From NCBI GenBank assembly GCA_034440635.1, contig JAOTON010002066.1, forward strand, positions 1 through 64,000: 64,000 nucleotides of DNA. Direction: 5' to 3'. Position 1 is the first letter of the stretch. Each line of letters opens with the position of its first letter. A program made the position numbers and the translations under genes. Below the pieces are notes generated by a model, which was not told where the DNA came from, did not search any database, and saw nothing but the letters and a program-made list of their open reading frames with translations. Shown piece after piece: positions 24,939 through 37,480 of the stretch. Source of the stretch: Lepas anatifera. Lineage: Eukaryota > Arthropoda > Thecostraca > Lepadidae.

Positions 24939-26588
24939 TTATGTCAACACTGGGCCGGTTCCTCCCCTGTGAGATTCATGATGTGTTGGAGCTGGGAGGG
25001 GTGGATTACCTCCTGACACTGGTGCCTCCTGACCAGAACCCCTGACAGACTCAACAGTTTTTGGTACTGTGTCGGAAGCTGTAACAGAGAGACTGGTTCC
25101 TGCTGCCATACTTGAAGATGCTGAGGAGTGGTCAACATGCTGTTGTGACCCTCTGCCACTGTGGCGATTGCCAGTTCCCCTGACAACCACTATCTTACCA
25201 CTTCTGATGGTTAAGTCCCTCTCACCACTCGCTCTTCTTTCCTTCAATTCCTGTCTAAGCTGCCTTGCAGCTTCCCTTTCAGTTTTGGTGAGATCAGGGT
25301 TTATGTACAAGTTGCTCCAGTTTAAACTATATTGAAGCTGGGGGGCCGAGCGGATAACATCCCACTTCACTGCCTCTGAATCGAAGGTGACTATAAGCAG
25401 CCTGGACCTGTCCTGTACCTTTCTCCCGACACGACGACAAGAGACTATCCTAGCATACATGTGCAGCTCATCTTTCAGAATGTTGGAAAGGGTCAGGGAG
25501 TCCCTATCTGAGCATTCCTGGTGGCTGCCTACTGGAGGTTCAGGGAGGTTGTGCACTACTGCATTGTATCTCCGTCTTTCCTTTTCCAGAAGGTCTGAAG
25601 TGGTACCCGATTCTTGACGTGGAATGGTCTCTATTTTGTTGCTCAATGCGGAGATCACCTCTTTGCAAGAGCCTTTAACTATGTCGGAGAAAGAAGGTTT
25701 ACCTGGACCCTGGTCCGCTGAAGTCTCACAGATCCGAGTATACTGCTGACCCACCAATTGCAACACCTTCTCATGGCCAGCAGAGACCTGATCAAGAGCA
25801 TGTTTCTGTTCAGACACATAGGAATCGAGGGCCGCCATGTGCTTGGTGGAGATACTGCAAAGCTCATCAAGTTTCTGGTTGACTCTATTGCTCAGTGCAG
25901 CTGAACTGGCACTGGGCAGTGCATCTCGGCACTTACAGCAGATCCAGAATAGACCCTTGTGCTTTTCAAGAGCCCGAAGCGCAGCCAACTGTAGAGACTG
26001 GCACTTTGCATGGTACCAATTACAGCATATGTCACAACGTACCCCGTCTTCGTTGAGAGCAACAGGGTTTCCACAGACCTTAAGAGGGCCCCCTTGGCAG
26101 AAAGCCCCGTCACTGCTGGCATCACTGGATGAGCGGGAAGGCGTCCCAAAGGGTTTAAAAACACTCTGGTTAAGCTTGCCAACAGCCCTGTCAGTATCCT
26201 CCTGGGAAGCATTGGGTTCCTCATTTTGCACATCCTCGACTTGAGTGAGTTTCTGAGTCCGATCCAGTCTTAGGGGAGCCAACTCCACACCGAGACTTCC
26301 CTCGCCCGTGTCGCTATCAGTGCCATCTACTCCTGTATCCAGGTTCTTTTCCAGGCACTTACCCAGACAGGAAGGGAGAGAAGCAGTCTTTTGTTTCTTA
26401 CCTTGCAATTTTGTAGCATGGAGATCACTCACTTGACACGATGCACTTTCACCCGCTATTTCCTTCTTATCATCTCGCAGAACCCTAATACCACCACGCG
26501 GTACTTCCTGTTGAGACCGTTGAGGCAAAACATCCCCCTGTTTATCGGTATTTCTCCGCCGTGGTGGCGGCGTTCGTGCCGCAAACAT
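24939..26588 (-). CDS. CR1 ORF1 protein with PHD finger
   Basis: 549 residues from MFAARTPPPRRR. A PHD-type zinc finger lies at about residues 168-218: CGNPVALNEDGVRCDICCNW, then YHAKC and WICCKC. A coiled-coil-like region follows, then an RRM-like part (about 340-470: YNAVVHNLPEPP, RLLIVTFDSEA, LYINPDLTKTERE). The C-terminus is Ser/Gly-rich. PHD fingers are known in ORF1 of invertebrate CR1 elements; the protein is thought to bind RNA and aid integration. The start is the first Met of the open frame. The stop lies about 20 nt before ORF2. Confidence 0.85.
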   Translation of the reverse strand: MFAARTPPPRRRNTDKQGDVLPQRSQQEVPRGGIRVLRDDKKEIAGESASCQVSDLHATKLQGKKQKTASLPSCLGKCLEKNLDTGVDGTDSDTGEGSLGVELAPLRLDRTQKLTQVEDVQNEEPNASQEDTDRAVGKLNQSVFKPFGTPSRSSSDASSDGAFCQGGPLKVCGNPVALNEDGVRCDICCNWYHAKCQSLQLAALRALEKHKGLFWICCKCRDALPSASSAALSNRVNQKLDELCSISTKHMAALDSYVSEQKHALDQVSAGHEKVLQLVGQQYTRICETSADQGPGKPSFSDIVKGSCKEVISALSNKIETIPRQESGTTSDLLEKERRRYNAVVHNLPEPPVGSHQECSDRDSLTLSNILKDELHMYARIVSCRRVGRKVQDRSRLLIVTFDSEAVKWDVIRSAPQLQYSLNWSNLYINPDLTKTEREAARQLRQELKERRASGERDLTIRSGKIVVVRGTGNRHSGRGSQQHVDHSSASSSMAAGTSLSVTASDTVPKTVESVRGSGQEAPVSGGNPPLPAPTHHESHRGGTGPVLT

Positions 26589-26780
26589 TGTGCGATCCTA
26601 GCGTTGGATTTAGGGTAAGTGAAACGTTTTTCACTCTTTCGTGTTGAAAAGCAAGATTTACCACGGAAATATCAAAAGTGAATTGTTTTTAAGCTTATTT
26701 TTGTGACTTGTGGTGGGGTTGAGCTCGATGAGGTAGGCAGGACAGGACAACAGATCGGAACGTCCGACCCAGGCGACAGC

Positions 26781-28011
26781 TGACACCCGACTTCGGTAAA
26801 ATCTAATAATTCAGCAGAAAATGATACTGAAAAACACAGTATGAAACATGGCTTGCTTATGATGCAAGCTTACTTCAGGTAATGACCAGCATCACCTTAT
26901 AAAAACAAAGGGTATTTTAGATAGAGGTATGCACATGGCAGCTATAAGAATCGGGATGAAATAAGTCCAATCATGTCAGACATTTCCTCCATCTTTGCAC
27001 TTTTATAAATCATTATATACTGGCACGAGCCTCACAATTGAGTTCCAATAATGTTTATAAATAGAGGAGAGAGCAGTGACAAGTTTTCAGCTAAAACTTT
27101 TCAGAATATCATGGCGGAATGGCTGTGAAGGAACCAAAACTCCTTCACATTGTCCCTCAATTGATACATGTGAACATTTTCTTTTAGTTTAGTCACTAAA
27201 CAGCTTGGAAGATAGTTAAAAGAATGTTCTGCTTGGGTCAGCCCGGTCTGGAAAGTAGGTAAGCCAACAGGCCAACATGAACAAGGCCCATCAGTCATAT
27301 ACAATTATCAAACCACCAGCCATAAAGAACTATCTTGATAAGGAGCCACTAGTTTTTCACAGGTTCGCACCAAACATTTAATAAAAATATTGCACCAATC
27401 TCCACCAAAAAGTAAATCTGACACAAAAAAACAACTCAATCCCATCCACATCACCATTTGGGCTTTAACACTATGTCTGTTTGCTCTTTGTTGTATTTGA
27501 CGGGCTTGCGCTTAGTAGGTATCTGAAGCGCCGTGCTTGTCTACATTAGAGCAATCATTTATGAAAACATTTTTCACCAAAGTTTACCAGAATAGTAAGT
27601 TTATTTCAGCGAAAATATTTCAAGACTTTTGAAAATATATTTTAAAATTTCACAGATTTAAAAAATAAGCACAAAGTGTGTAGTGCATTTCTTTTGTTCC
27701 TGAGAAAAGGCCACTTTTTGTGCAGGGCCCTCCAAAGTTAGTTGGTAGCAATCTACTGCCATGGCGCACAAATGCGACTGCTCCATAGAGCTTACGTGTT
27801 AAATTGGTCATTTTCCGACAGCTGCTGTCATCAGCCTATGGCCGTTGGAAAAGATCTAATAAAGCTGTTAGAAAGCCTGTTCTCTGCTCTTTCCATGTTC
27901 TATTTGGCGTTTTTACGTCAGACGCACAGAACTACCTCGAAACATCAATTTTCGATAACTCTGCAAATGTGCGCCACAGATTTCTTGGCGCACACCCCAT
28001 ACGCCAGCGTC
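26781..28011. other. AT-rich spacer
   Basis: No supported gene. The segment just before 28012 (27870-27930) has a faint likeness to the AGGTCA MITE family but too little to call. Confidence 0.4.
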
Positions 28012-28090
28012 GGCGTAGCGCAGTGGATAGAGCAATGGTCTAGAGATCAGAAGAGTGTGTGTTCGAGACCTAGTCGCGGCACACGTTTTT
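28012..28090 (+). tRNA. tRNA-derived relic with A and B boxes
   Basis: The A box TAGCGCAGTGGATAGAGC and B box GTTCGAGACC are correctly spaced for Pol III, and TTTTT follows at about 28086. The T-stem and acceptor do not pair well, so this is a tRNA pseudogene or SINE head. Confidence 0.5.
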
Positions 28091-28191
28091 AACCGCTAAC
28101 ATTAAGTTTTGCGAATCAATTTAGTCGTTCAGAACTCGTGCAGTTTCTTACAACTATAGTTAGACAGCAAAGATAAAGTTGTCGCTTTACC

Positions 28192-28361
28192 CAGTGGCGG
28201 ATCCAGGGGGAGGGACTTATGCCCCCCAAAATTTACGAGCCTCCAAAGTTAATAGATAGACGAGCGACTAACCGAGATACTAGCGGGTGAGGCTCGAGCT
28301 GCGAGCCGGTGAGGCTCGAGGTGAACCCCCTCCCCCAAATGAATTCCTAGATCCGCCACTG
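28192..28361. mobile_element. hAT-type MITE with CAGTGGCGGATCC ends (family F, copy 1)
   Basis: 170 bp from CAGTGGCGGATCCAGG to CTAGATCCGCCACTG, 8-bp flanks GCTTTACC and AATTTACC (six of eight). CAGNGGCGGATCC ends are common in animal hAT MITEs. Confidence 0.82.
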
Positions 28362-28660
28362 AATTTACCCCTATTCCTGTCAAGGAGAGATTCTGCCCAC
28401 CCATTACGTTTTTTCCAGGATATCTCCTGAACAGCTTGCGATAAGCATTTGAAACTTTCTGGCTTGTAAAACTGGGGCAGATTCCATGGAAGTTTTGAGA
28501 CTAAATCTTGACCAGGGGCGGAGCTATGACCCAATATTTGGGGAGGTTCTTTTCCCAAAATGAGTATTATTGTATACGGTTCGTTCTTCCCACAACGAAG
28601 CCGTCCGTTACAACATTGAGATATGTCATAATGATACAATATTATGAATAGGATACCAGG
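28362..28660. mobile_element. Truncated piggyBac-like MITE relative
   Basis: Shares ATTTACCCCTATTCCTG, ATATCTCC, CAGCTTGCGATA, CCAGGGGCGGAGCTATG and TTGGGGAGGTTCT with 39932-40160. The right part is missing. Confidence 0.6.
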
Positions 28661-28814
28661 AAATAGCTCATTTACATTTTCAGCTTGGTTAACAGAAGCA
28701 GTTACAGCAACAAAAAATCGGGATTTTTAGTATATTAAAATTTTACTTTCCAGAGTACAAGATTGCTTACAGGGCAGCCTCGAAGAATAAAGAAAACTAT
28801 ACGATGTTCCCAGC

Positions 28815-28952
28815 CAGTGGCGGATATAAGGGAGCTAGGGTGGCTCAAGCCTCCCCGAAATTTCCGAGTGCATATAGTAAATACATAAGCGGAACCTGAT
28901 CTGAGGCAAAGGCCCTATCCCCCTCCGAAATGAAGCCCTGGATCCGCCGCTG
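28815..28952. mobile_element. hAT-type MITE, family F copy 2
   Basis: 138 bp from CAGTGGCGGATATAAG to CTGGATCCGCCGCTG with flanks TTCCCAGC and CTCTCAGC (six of eight). Confidence 0.75.
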
Positions 28953-29451
28953 CTCTCAGCCCTATATTTTATAGCCGTGCAATGGCATAAGCGTGCTTCG
29001 GTATTGTAATTAAGGGGTGTCACGCAGGTGCAGTTTTTCACAGTCCAATGAATGCTACAAGCATCTTCGGTATGCATTCGGTTGCAAGACGGAAAAGACA
29101 ACAATTCACCCACAGACGGATTAGAGAGACAAGATTATTACGCTCACCCGGGTTTTGCACAGGCGGAAACAGGTCAAGCAAGATAAAAAGTATCAAAAGT
29201 TGAGAAACATATATTGGTGCCCATGCATGGTTCCCCAACATTGCCAATATGAATCTTGCCCCACTATTTTGCTTTCTTTCTTCCATCTCTGATGACTTTT
29301 TGCATTATACCATGTATCTCACGAAGGGGCGACATTTTCCGCCCCTAGCCCTGACATTAAAACGGGCTTTCAGGAGTCTGACAGAAGCAGGGGTCATACC
29401 CGTTGCCTAAACTGGGAGCGGCAGAAAATAGGAAATGCCAATCTAGCAAAG

Positions 29452-29672
29452 AATAGGTGGATCCAGGGGTAGAAGCACATGCCCCCATTCAATTGATGAT
29501 CGACGCCCCTTTGAAATTTCCGATGACTCTCCCTAAAAGGTCGTTCCCGGGATGCGAGTATCAGCGCCCTGCGGTAGAATTTGGGGCCAACTTGATAGGT
29601 TTTGCCGACCAAAATTGGCGCCCGCTGATCCGGATGCCCCCACCACCCCAATCTGACACCCTAGATCCTACC
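29452..29672. mobile_element. Diverged family C hAT-type MITE
   Basis: AATAGGTGGATCCAGG at the left and CCTAGATCCTACC at the right. The body has family C words (AACTTGATAGGTTTTGCCGA). Confidence 0.55.
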
Positions 29673-31344
29673 ATAAGAAGATGAATGGGATCAATAGTCA
29701 CAACCGTTCCCACAAATGCACTGCTCGGCATCTCCAATCCATTGTTTACCCCCGTCCCTTCCTCACATAGACATACAATGAGTCTTCCAGGTCAGATAAA
29801 GGCCGCAAACCTCCTCCTCCAGTACGCATACGCCCCATACATCGCCAACTAAGTGAAGAAGTGGAAACACAAATTGACCCACTAACTAACCACAAACCCT
29901 CACATGAATGAATTTCTCCCCAAGCCTCCCTAATACACTGTGTACCTTTTTTATATAATGTAATTTATTATTTTTCTATTCTTCATCTGATAATCCACAC
30001 ATATTCAGAAATGATTGAAGGCAACAATATGTTAATTTCTCATAGTGAAATTCGAAACATTGAATTAAGACCAGCTTGCTGTATTGACATATTTTCTTAA
30101 CTTCCAAATAGGTGTACTTAATAAATATTTATCAAATGCGTTTATCTCTATATTCAAACCATGTGTTTTTGCATGTAAAGCCTTTTCATCACCACCTTGC
30201 TTTGCTCTACCTGAGTATATAGCTGACTTGGTATTATTTGTGACTTATTAGGACTTTATCTACACCCATCAACTCAACAAAACAAAAAATCATAGCTGGG
30301 AAGGCACTAAAAGCTCAATTGCAAAAGCCTCCTTCATAACCACTTATGCTTTTCAGAAAAACAATTTTTTTGCAACAGTTGGGGGATGGTGACCTCATCA
30401 ACCAGTTGAGAGTGTTTCTTCTATTCCCTTGGTTGCAAACAAATATATAAAAAAACACTGTTAAGTGCCCAGCACATGAGTTCTGATTATCTTCCATATT
30501 GGGCTGTACCAAGTGAGTGTTTTGAAAATATTTGAATCAGCTGGTGCTTGATGTAGTAGGGCACCATATCCTGATGTATGTGCCACTGCAGTAATGTATG
30601 TGTAAGGCTTCAATGATAAAACATACTTAATGGATGATGATATTCTTACTGTCAATATATGTGTATGAATAAATGGGTCACACCCCCCCCTGCCCCAATC
30701 ACACTGCCATGTATCCTGACTGACTCCCATGCTTATTTTTCATGTGTCATCAATGTGTATAATGGATACCTGATTCTTTTAAATGTGTTCTCCATTATTG
30801 TCAAATTATGCACTGTTTGTTTCTGGCCATGGCAAAACATAGACCCAGTTTCCATGTGCAATGAGACAATCTGGATAGAGCTGAGAATCAGGATACAGGG
30901 ATCACAGTTTCTGTGACACTTTGGCGTGGATATAGGTGGAACTGTAACATATAGAAGTTTTTCATCACAATTTTGTCTATATCTCTAGCAAAACATTCAC
31001 ATCTCCTTTCACTCCCTTCACTTTCCCTTAACCCAACTATACAATTTTATTCGAAGAATAATAGTTTTGTTTAATGAATGTTGTTTAACAGTTTTATTTG
31101 AAGTTCAATACAATTTTCTTCCATTTGATATTGCTTAATGACCAAGAAAGCTTCACCCTCTGCAGACTACTCACCTTTACCTCTGCAAAATAAGGAAAAT
31201 ATTTACAATCATTCTGTCATGTGCTGTCAGACCTGGCTAGATACAGATAGGCGTGAAGCGGATTCAAGCTGTTTCAATTGCCCAAAGCTCTATCAGTATT
31301 TCAAATGTATCCTGCATCTTGATACAATGCAAAATCCTGATTGG
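29673..31344. other. AT-rich spacer; nothing recognised
   Basis: Short unrelated frames only; no splice, RNA or repeat signature I can support. Confidence 0.45.
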
Positions 31345-31708
31345 CCAGTCTGAAAAGTATGGGAGCAAGCCAGACGAGTAGCACCAGCCATCCAAAATTA
31401 TCACACCACCAGCCTAAAAAAATTCACATGAATCTGCCATATACCAGGGAGAAAAACACACACATTCCTCCCTACATGATGCAATGCTACCTCTCTTATT
31501 AGTTAATTAGTTAAGGACTTTTTATAAGGCCCCCTCCTGTGTCTTTAAAACTATTCAGCCATTATTTTACTGGTTTTCAGTGTTACCTTCCTCGCACCAG
31601 TCTTGCAAATTCACACCAGGTTGATAAAATTTGCACCACTCACTCCCTGTCTCCAAGGGCACTCACATCGACAAGATCTCATCGAAAATGCCATACTTTG
31701 CACACTGG
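31345..31708 (-). mobile_element. hAT-type MITE, family A copy 4
   Basis: 364 bp, CCAGTCTGAAAAGTATG to CATACTTTGCACACTGG, with a perfect 8-bp duplication CTGATTGG on both sides (31337-31344, 31709-31716). Confidence 0.92.
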
Positions 31709-34079
31709 CTGATTGGCAATGGGAATTGACACTTGGTCATACTTTGATCTTTAGAAACAACAGTTGATAAGAACATAAGGCAGGAAAATTAAGGCCACCA
31801 TAATATTGAGCTCCCAGAATCCCTCATTACCTACCCTGGAGTGTGATCACATCCTGATGTCCACCTCACATAGGCATCTTGCTTTGACCCTTTCCTCATA
31901 CAGATTCAATAAATTCCCTTGTGATGCAGGATCAAAATGCACAAACCGGGGTATCCTCCGTCCGATGATTATACATGGCTTCCATTTGCATATTTGACAA
32001 ACTATCACCACCATTTCAATGACTTAGACGTTGCTTAGATCCCACACAAGACAAAAAATACCCAAAACAAAAGTAAATAGTCCACCTTCAGGACATGTAA
32101 GTGCCGTAGGAAGTGAAAAAAGACCAATTGTGTGAAAGCAAGCATGCATTTCCCCCGCGCCGAGTGTAGTGTCCGTGCAGCAATAAATAAATCAAACCGA
32201 AAGCGCAGTGTTCGCCGCTATCGAGCTGAGCCCATATCCAAACTAAATTTGGAAGAATCTACTATTTCCTCCTAAAATTAGACTAGAGGACAATACACAA
32301 ATATTTGTATTTAAATTTGGGAGTATATCTCCAAAATTGTTGCTCATTTATTTCTTTAAAATAAGAAATTGAAAACAAAAAATTGTTCTTGTGGTAATCT
32401 AATCACAAATTATCGAAATAGACTCATGGCGCACATACTAAACTTTGGTGTACCCGTCCTCTATTACCCTGCTTTTTGTGCACTTGTTTGTGGACTTCTT
32501 ATTCAAAAGGTCTAACTTTCACAGGGTAGAACCTATGAACATTAGACCCTTTGATCAGTGGACATTCTGATGTAATCATTTTGAACCGCGAGATGTGATC
32601 CACCTACTGCGATAATACCTTTAGTGTGGTGGGAGGGAAGTGCTGTTCTTATAATAGAAGTTGTATTTCATAGAGGCCAGGGAAGTATCTCCACAAGGAA
32701 AATGCAACACATACTGTCAAGTATATTCATGTTTTGGTGTAATTTCAAAGGTTCCTTCTAAGGCTGACTGCTCTCCCCAGTATCTCCCCACAACTGACTA
32801 ATTTATATGTTTTGAAGTACTTCGATCAAAAACATGTTTTCTTTGTGGCTATTTCCTTGCTTATACTAGCCCTTTCTGAGTGGATTTTGCATCTTTTGGG
32901 CAATGAAAGAGCAAGATGAAGCTGTGGAAGGGTCAAACTTATCAACATTTGTTCTTGCAGCTAGAGTTACCAGGCCAATTTGACAATTATGGGCTCCCAC
33001 TAGATAGTTTGTACCTGACATATTTACTTCACCATTTTTCGTAGAGGACATGGGAATGGCTCCATAGATAACATTTTCTTTTTACCTGGAGCAGAAAGCT
33101 TCTCAAAAGAATTTCCAAGCTAGAGCTAGGTGTTAATATCAATATGTTAGCAGCAAATTGGTTAAATGACTTCCTTTGAAATGGTATACTGACAATATGG
33201 AAGTAACAAATATGCTATCAGAATTTATATTTTGTTCACCCATATATGACTTGAAAATTTTTAAAGAAATTAGGATATTCATAAGATGACAGTACGGCAT
33301 GGATGTGTGCAACTGTAGGCATTATTCAATATTTGATTTTAAATTTTAATTCAGGTTTAAGTAACTTGCTTTTGACCCTGGCATGAGTAACAGATAGAAA
33401 GCTAGAGCTTCATGCTTTTACATTCCTGATGTATGTCTAAAAGTCTCAAAATTAATTGTAAATGCATTTTCAAAAGCTGCTGGTGCATGAATAAGATTAT
33501 GTTTCAGATGATGATGATGGTGTTTTCAGACGCTCAGCCTCCAGGGCTCAGGCGTCTTTTACCTGTGGGGAAGGGGAAGAGCCTCTCGGGCTGTGAGAGA
33601 ACCAGTCCTGGTTCCAGTGGAGTACTGGAACCAGAACCGGTTGCGGTGACGGACGACCTGTTAATTAGCTGTTAATTTCTGACCCAGACTTCTAGTCAAA
33701 CAAATACTACCATCACAGTTTAAACAGTCAGACAATAAGCCAAAAATTACTACTGTTTGTCTTTTCTAGACCATGTTGCTAAACATTCTTACCGACCATA
33801 TCGTGCAGCGTTGCCCCGACTCGCCAGTCCGCTGAAAGAGGCCTGGTTAAGAGCAGATACGTATGACTAAACATTGTTAATTGATCTTAACGTGTCCAGG
33901 TTTTATAATATTAGAATCTTGGTTCAATTTTTCTAATTCATGACGTCAACAGAGAAGCGCGCCAGTTTCGACACCATGTTCCTATATTTCAGAAAACAGT
34001 TGAATGTCCTTAAGGTATTTCAACACTTCTTGAAAAAATGATATCACTGTGACCAAGCAGGTTTTTCAAGCTTAACTCA
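31709..34079. other. AT-rich spacer with one element arm
   Basis: About 32490-32620 is a lone copy of the outer arm of the 9251-11253 element (GAACATTAGACCCTTTGATC, GTGGACATTCTGATGT). No gene recognised in the remainder. Confidence 0.5.
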
Positions 34080-34084
34080 AGTTG

Positions 34085-37000
34085 ATTATCCACACATACC
34101 TTGCGGAGGCGTCGCCGATGAACCTGAAATTTTGTACAGTTCAAGAGTATATGGTTAACCGTAATCGGGCGATTGCACACATCACAAATTGGGGGGGGTT
34201 CTGAGAAAAAAGGTGAATATGCGTTAGTCTCGTGTGTCCCAGACGTAAACGGGCCAATATTACCTCCTCTCGTCTATTCGGCCTAGTAGAAAATTCATCA
34301 TCTGCTAGGTCCTGTTTTATGGACAGTAAGATTCGGTTTTTATACTGATCAGAAACATTCATTTTTTGCCATTGTTCTTTGTAATAAGTGTTCAAAGCGG
34401 TCTGCGCTCTTGACCTATACTCTGTAAAGTGAACGTTAACTTCAGCAGGGAATTCGAAAGAAATTGCTCGTTTTGCTCTTTGGTCAGCCTTTTCATTTCC
34501 TGGGATTCCCATATGACTGGGTACCCAAATCATTTCAATCTCATGGTCACCAAGGAGCAGTTCATGAATTAATTCCCGAGCGTGGATTGAGTTTGGGGAA
34601 GGATCATCGATGTTGCTTATCTTTTGTAATGCAGATAAAGAATCACTACATATAACAGCTTTTTTAATATCTCTTGATTTGATAAATTGCAGGCATCGTA
34701 AAATTCCAAACAGTTCCGCAGAGCATATTGGCAATCCGTCTGGAAGTCTCTCCTCAAAGGAACCGGTTGTAAACGCAAAAGCGTACGCCGTTCTGTCCCC
34801 GATCTTGGAGCCGTCGGTAAAAAAGAACCTATTGTCAGCGTACTTATCTACTAAATCAATAAATTTTTCCAAGACCTCAACTTGAGACATGCTTTGTTTT
34901 TTATCAACCGCCAATTTCTTTGGGGTCAGTGTGATGAGCTGCCACGGGGCTATATCACCATATATTGTTTTCAGGTTGTTTGGCATCTGAAATTGTAGTA
35001 TGTCCAGGGTCTGTTTTAATCGGCAGGAGATGGGGATTCCACATAACCGCTGAAGTCTTCTCTCTCCCAGGAGAAGGAGAGAGTGCATTGTAGAAACTTC
35101 TGTGAAAACTGGGTGATTTTCGTCCGCCAAAACTTTCAAGCAGTATTTCAGGGTTAAGTATCGTCGACGAACCTGTAAAGGGGGGGATGTTAGCCTCTGC
35201 CTGGAGAGACTTTATTGGTGAAGATCTAAGTGCACCCAGTGCAATTCTGATACACGTATTTTGTATGCATTCTAGGGAGTTGATGGTTTTGTGAGTTGAT
35301 CCATCAAGTATCTGACAACCGTATTCTAAGATGGGGCGAATGAGCGAGATGTAAATTCGGAGTAATGTTTTCCTGTCTGCACCATATGAGTGACCTGAAA
35401 TAAATTTTAGAATAGATATTCTTTTTCAGCTTTTGCCTTGATATATTTTGCATGGCTTTCCATCGATAGCCTCTCATCGAAGATGACGCCCAGGAATCGA
35501 ACTTCATGTGCAAATCCAACTGGGGCGTCCCCCATTTGGATTTGCTGTAAAGGGCCATGGTAAGGTAGTTTAATATTTCTTTTAAATATCATAACTTGTG
35601 ATTTCTCAGCAGAGAAGCTCAGACCATTTTTGGTTGACCACTCCATGATACGGTTTATAGCAGATTGTAGTATATCAATCGCTAAATGTATATTTTCGTG
35701 GGTCGTCCATAAAGTACAGTCATCTGCATACATTGCTGTACGAACGTTTTCAGGGAGACCATCGAAAATATCATTTATCATGCAGAGGAAGAGCAAGGGA
35801 GAGATCACTCCTCCTTGAACCACACCATTTTCCTGTTGGAAAGTATCAGATAGCACTTGGTTTTTTATCTGGAAGGTTCTGTTTGTCAAATAATTATCCA
35901 CAAATCCCATGAAGTGTCCTCTGAAACCTAAAGCACATAGTTTATTCATAAGAACGCGTTTGTTAACCATATTATAAGCAGACTTGATGTCAATAAAGAT
36001 GGCAGCTGTACATTTCTTGTCGAAAAAACCTCTCCGGACGTCGGATTCGAGTCGAACTAGGTGATCCGTGGTGCTCCTATTTTTCCTAAAGCCACATTGA
36101 ACTTTGTTCAGTAATTTTTCCTTTTCAACATACCACATAATTCTCCTTGTAATCATACGCTCATATGTTTTTGCTAGACAAGAGGTCAACTGGATTGGCC
36201 GGTAGGATTTTGTTAAGGATCGAGGTTTTCCTGGCTTGCATATGGGGATAATGAAAGAGTGGCGCCACTCATATGGGTAGAATCTATTCTCCCAAATCAT
36301 ATTATAGTAATCTAGTAGCTGTTGGGTTAATATTGATGGTAAATGTTTTAAGAAATCATAATGAATCCTGTCGGGACCAACCGAGGTTGACCCAGCATTC
36401 GCAATGGCATCCTTTATTTCGGTAATGGTGAACCTGGAGTTATAAACTTCGGTGTTGTTCGATGTATAGTCCATGTTAATTATATTTGATATATGTTGCT
36501 GAAATGCTGAGCTGTAATTATTTGATGACGAAACATCAGAGAAAAATTGCCCAAAACAATTCCCCACCTCAAACGGATCAGTTATCATTGTTCCATTCTC
36601 TTCGAGTACAATGGGCGCTGGAGGCTGATATTTGTTTCCTGAAAAACACTTGATTAGGCTCCATAGCCTTGTTAGAGGGGTTTGTACAGTAAATGTATTT
36701 AATAATGTTTCAAAACTTTTCTTTTTCTCCAATCTGATCATTCGTCTAGCTAAAGTCTTCAAACGTTTGTATTCCAACAATAAAGATCGGTTCCTTTTAT
36801 CCCTTCGAAATCTGTTCAGCGCACGTTTCCTGGCAGCCACCACCCTTCTGCACTCTGGTGACCACCAGGGGCAATTATATTTGTGGTAATGTTTCTTATG
36901 GGGAATGCTCTTTTCTGCAGCATTCATTATTGTGTTTGACATTGATTTGCATCCATGGTTGATATCTTGTAAGTCAACCCGTATTTCACATTTCTTTTCA

Positions 37001-37480
37001 AATTCCACCCAGTCTGCTTTTTTTGTATTGTATTGTACAGTAGGCAATGGATATATTTGAACAGCTTGGTTAAGTGATATATGTATTGGGAAATGGTCGC
37101 TGTTAAAGCAGTCTTTGTCAACGCACCATGTAAACAATGGAGCCAAGGAGCTGGAGCAAACTGTTATGTCGATATGAGAAAAATTACCGGAGTATTCATC
37201 CAGCCGAGTTGGACTTCCATCATTCATTACATGAAGAGCATTTTCACAAATAATATCCCCCAAATATTTCCCCGTGCATCGTTTCTAGGAGATCCCCACA
37301 TTCTGTTTTTGCTATTTGCATCTGTACAAATAATATACGGATATTCAAATTGTGTGATCAGGCTGTCAAGGTCATCTTTTACAAGGGGTGTACCTGGAGG
37401 GAGATATAAAGAACAGATTATGATTTTCCGTCTGTTGATGACACATACACCTGCTACAGCCTATGCTGGGCGCTTGTCAG
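34085..37480 (-). pseudogene. Broken ORF2 (EN-RT-RNase H-CCHC) of the I/Nimb-like element
   Basis: Visible in four successive frames. Endonuclease C-part: IIICSLYLPPG, DANSKNRMWGS (about 37300-37420), then DHFPIHISL. RT: CKPGKPRSLTKSYRPIQLTS, FIDIKSAYNMVNKRVL, VQGGVISPLLF, MYADD (about 35735). RNase H: FFTDGSKIGD, SAELFGILRCLQ, CSDSLSALQKI, VPSHMGIPGNEKAD. A CCHC tail ends near 34085. Frames change at C-run 37270-37273, T-run 35422-35426, G-run 35180-35186 and G-run 34191-34198. An in-frame TAG lies near 37460, and the first part of the endonuclease is not recognisable. The four homopolymer positions suggest 1-nt indels, either decay or assembly error. Confidence 0.85.

Larger units (their letters stand above)
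21966..26780 (-). mobile_element. Full-length CR1-clade non-LTR retrotransposon
   Basis: ORF1 (26588-24939) and ORF2 (24919-22076) are both open, separated by about 20 nt, with a 5' leader above 26588 and a 3' UTR of about 100 bp. The 3' end carries short CTAAGGTA-type repeats (21975-21995), like the short 3' repeats of CR1/L2 elements. The exact 5' boundary near 26780 is an estimate. Being intact, it may be recently active. Confidence 0.85.

Noticed and set aside
25837..26244. Plus-strand frames over the CR1 and I/Nimb elements, such as 23822-24631
   Set aside because: Antisense shadows of well-supported minus-strand retroelement ORFs.
28012..28090. Functional tRNA gene
   Set aside because: A and B boxes are present but the D-, T- and acceptor stems do not pair.
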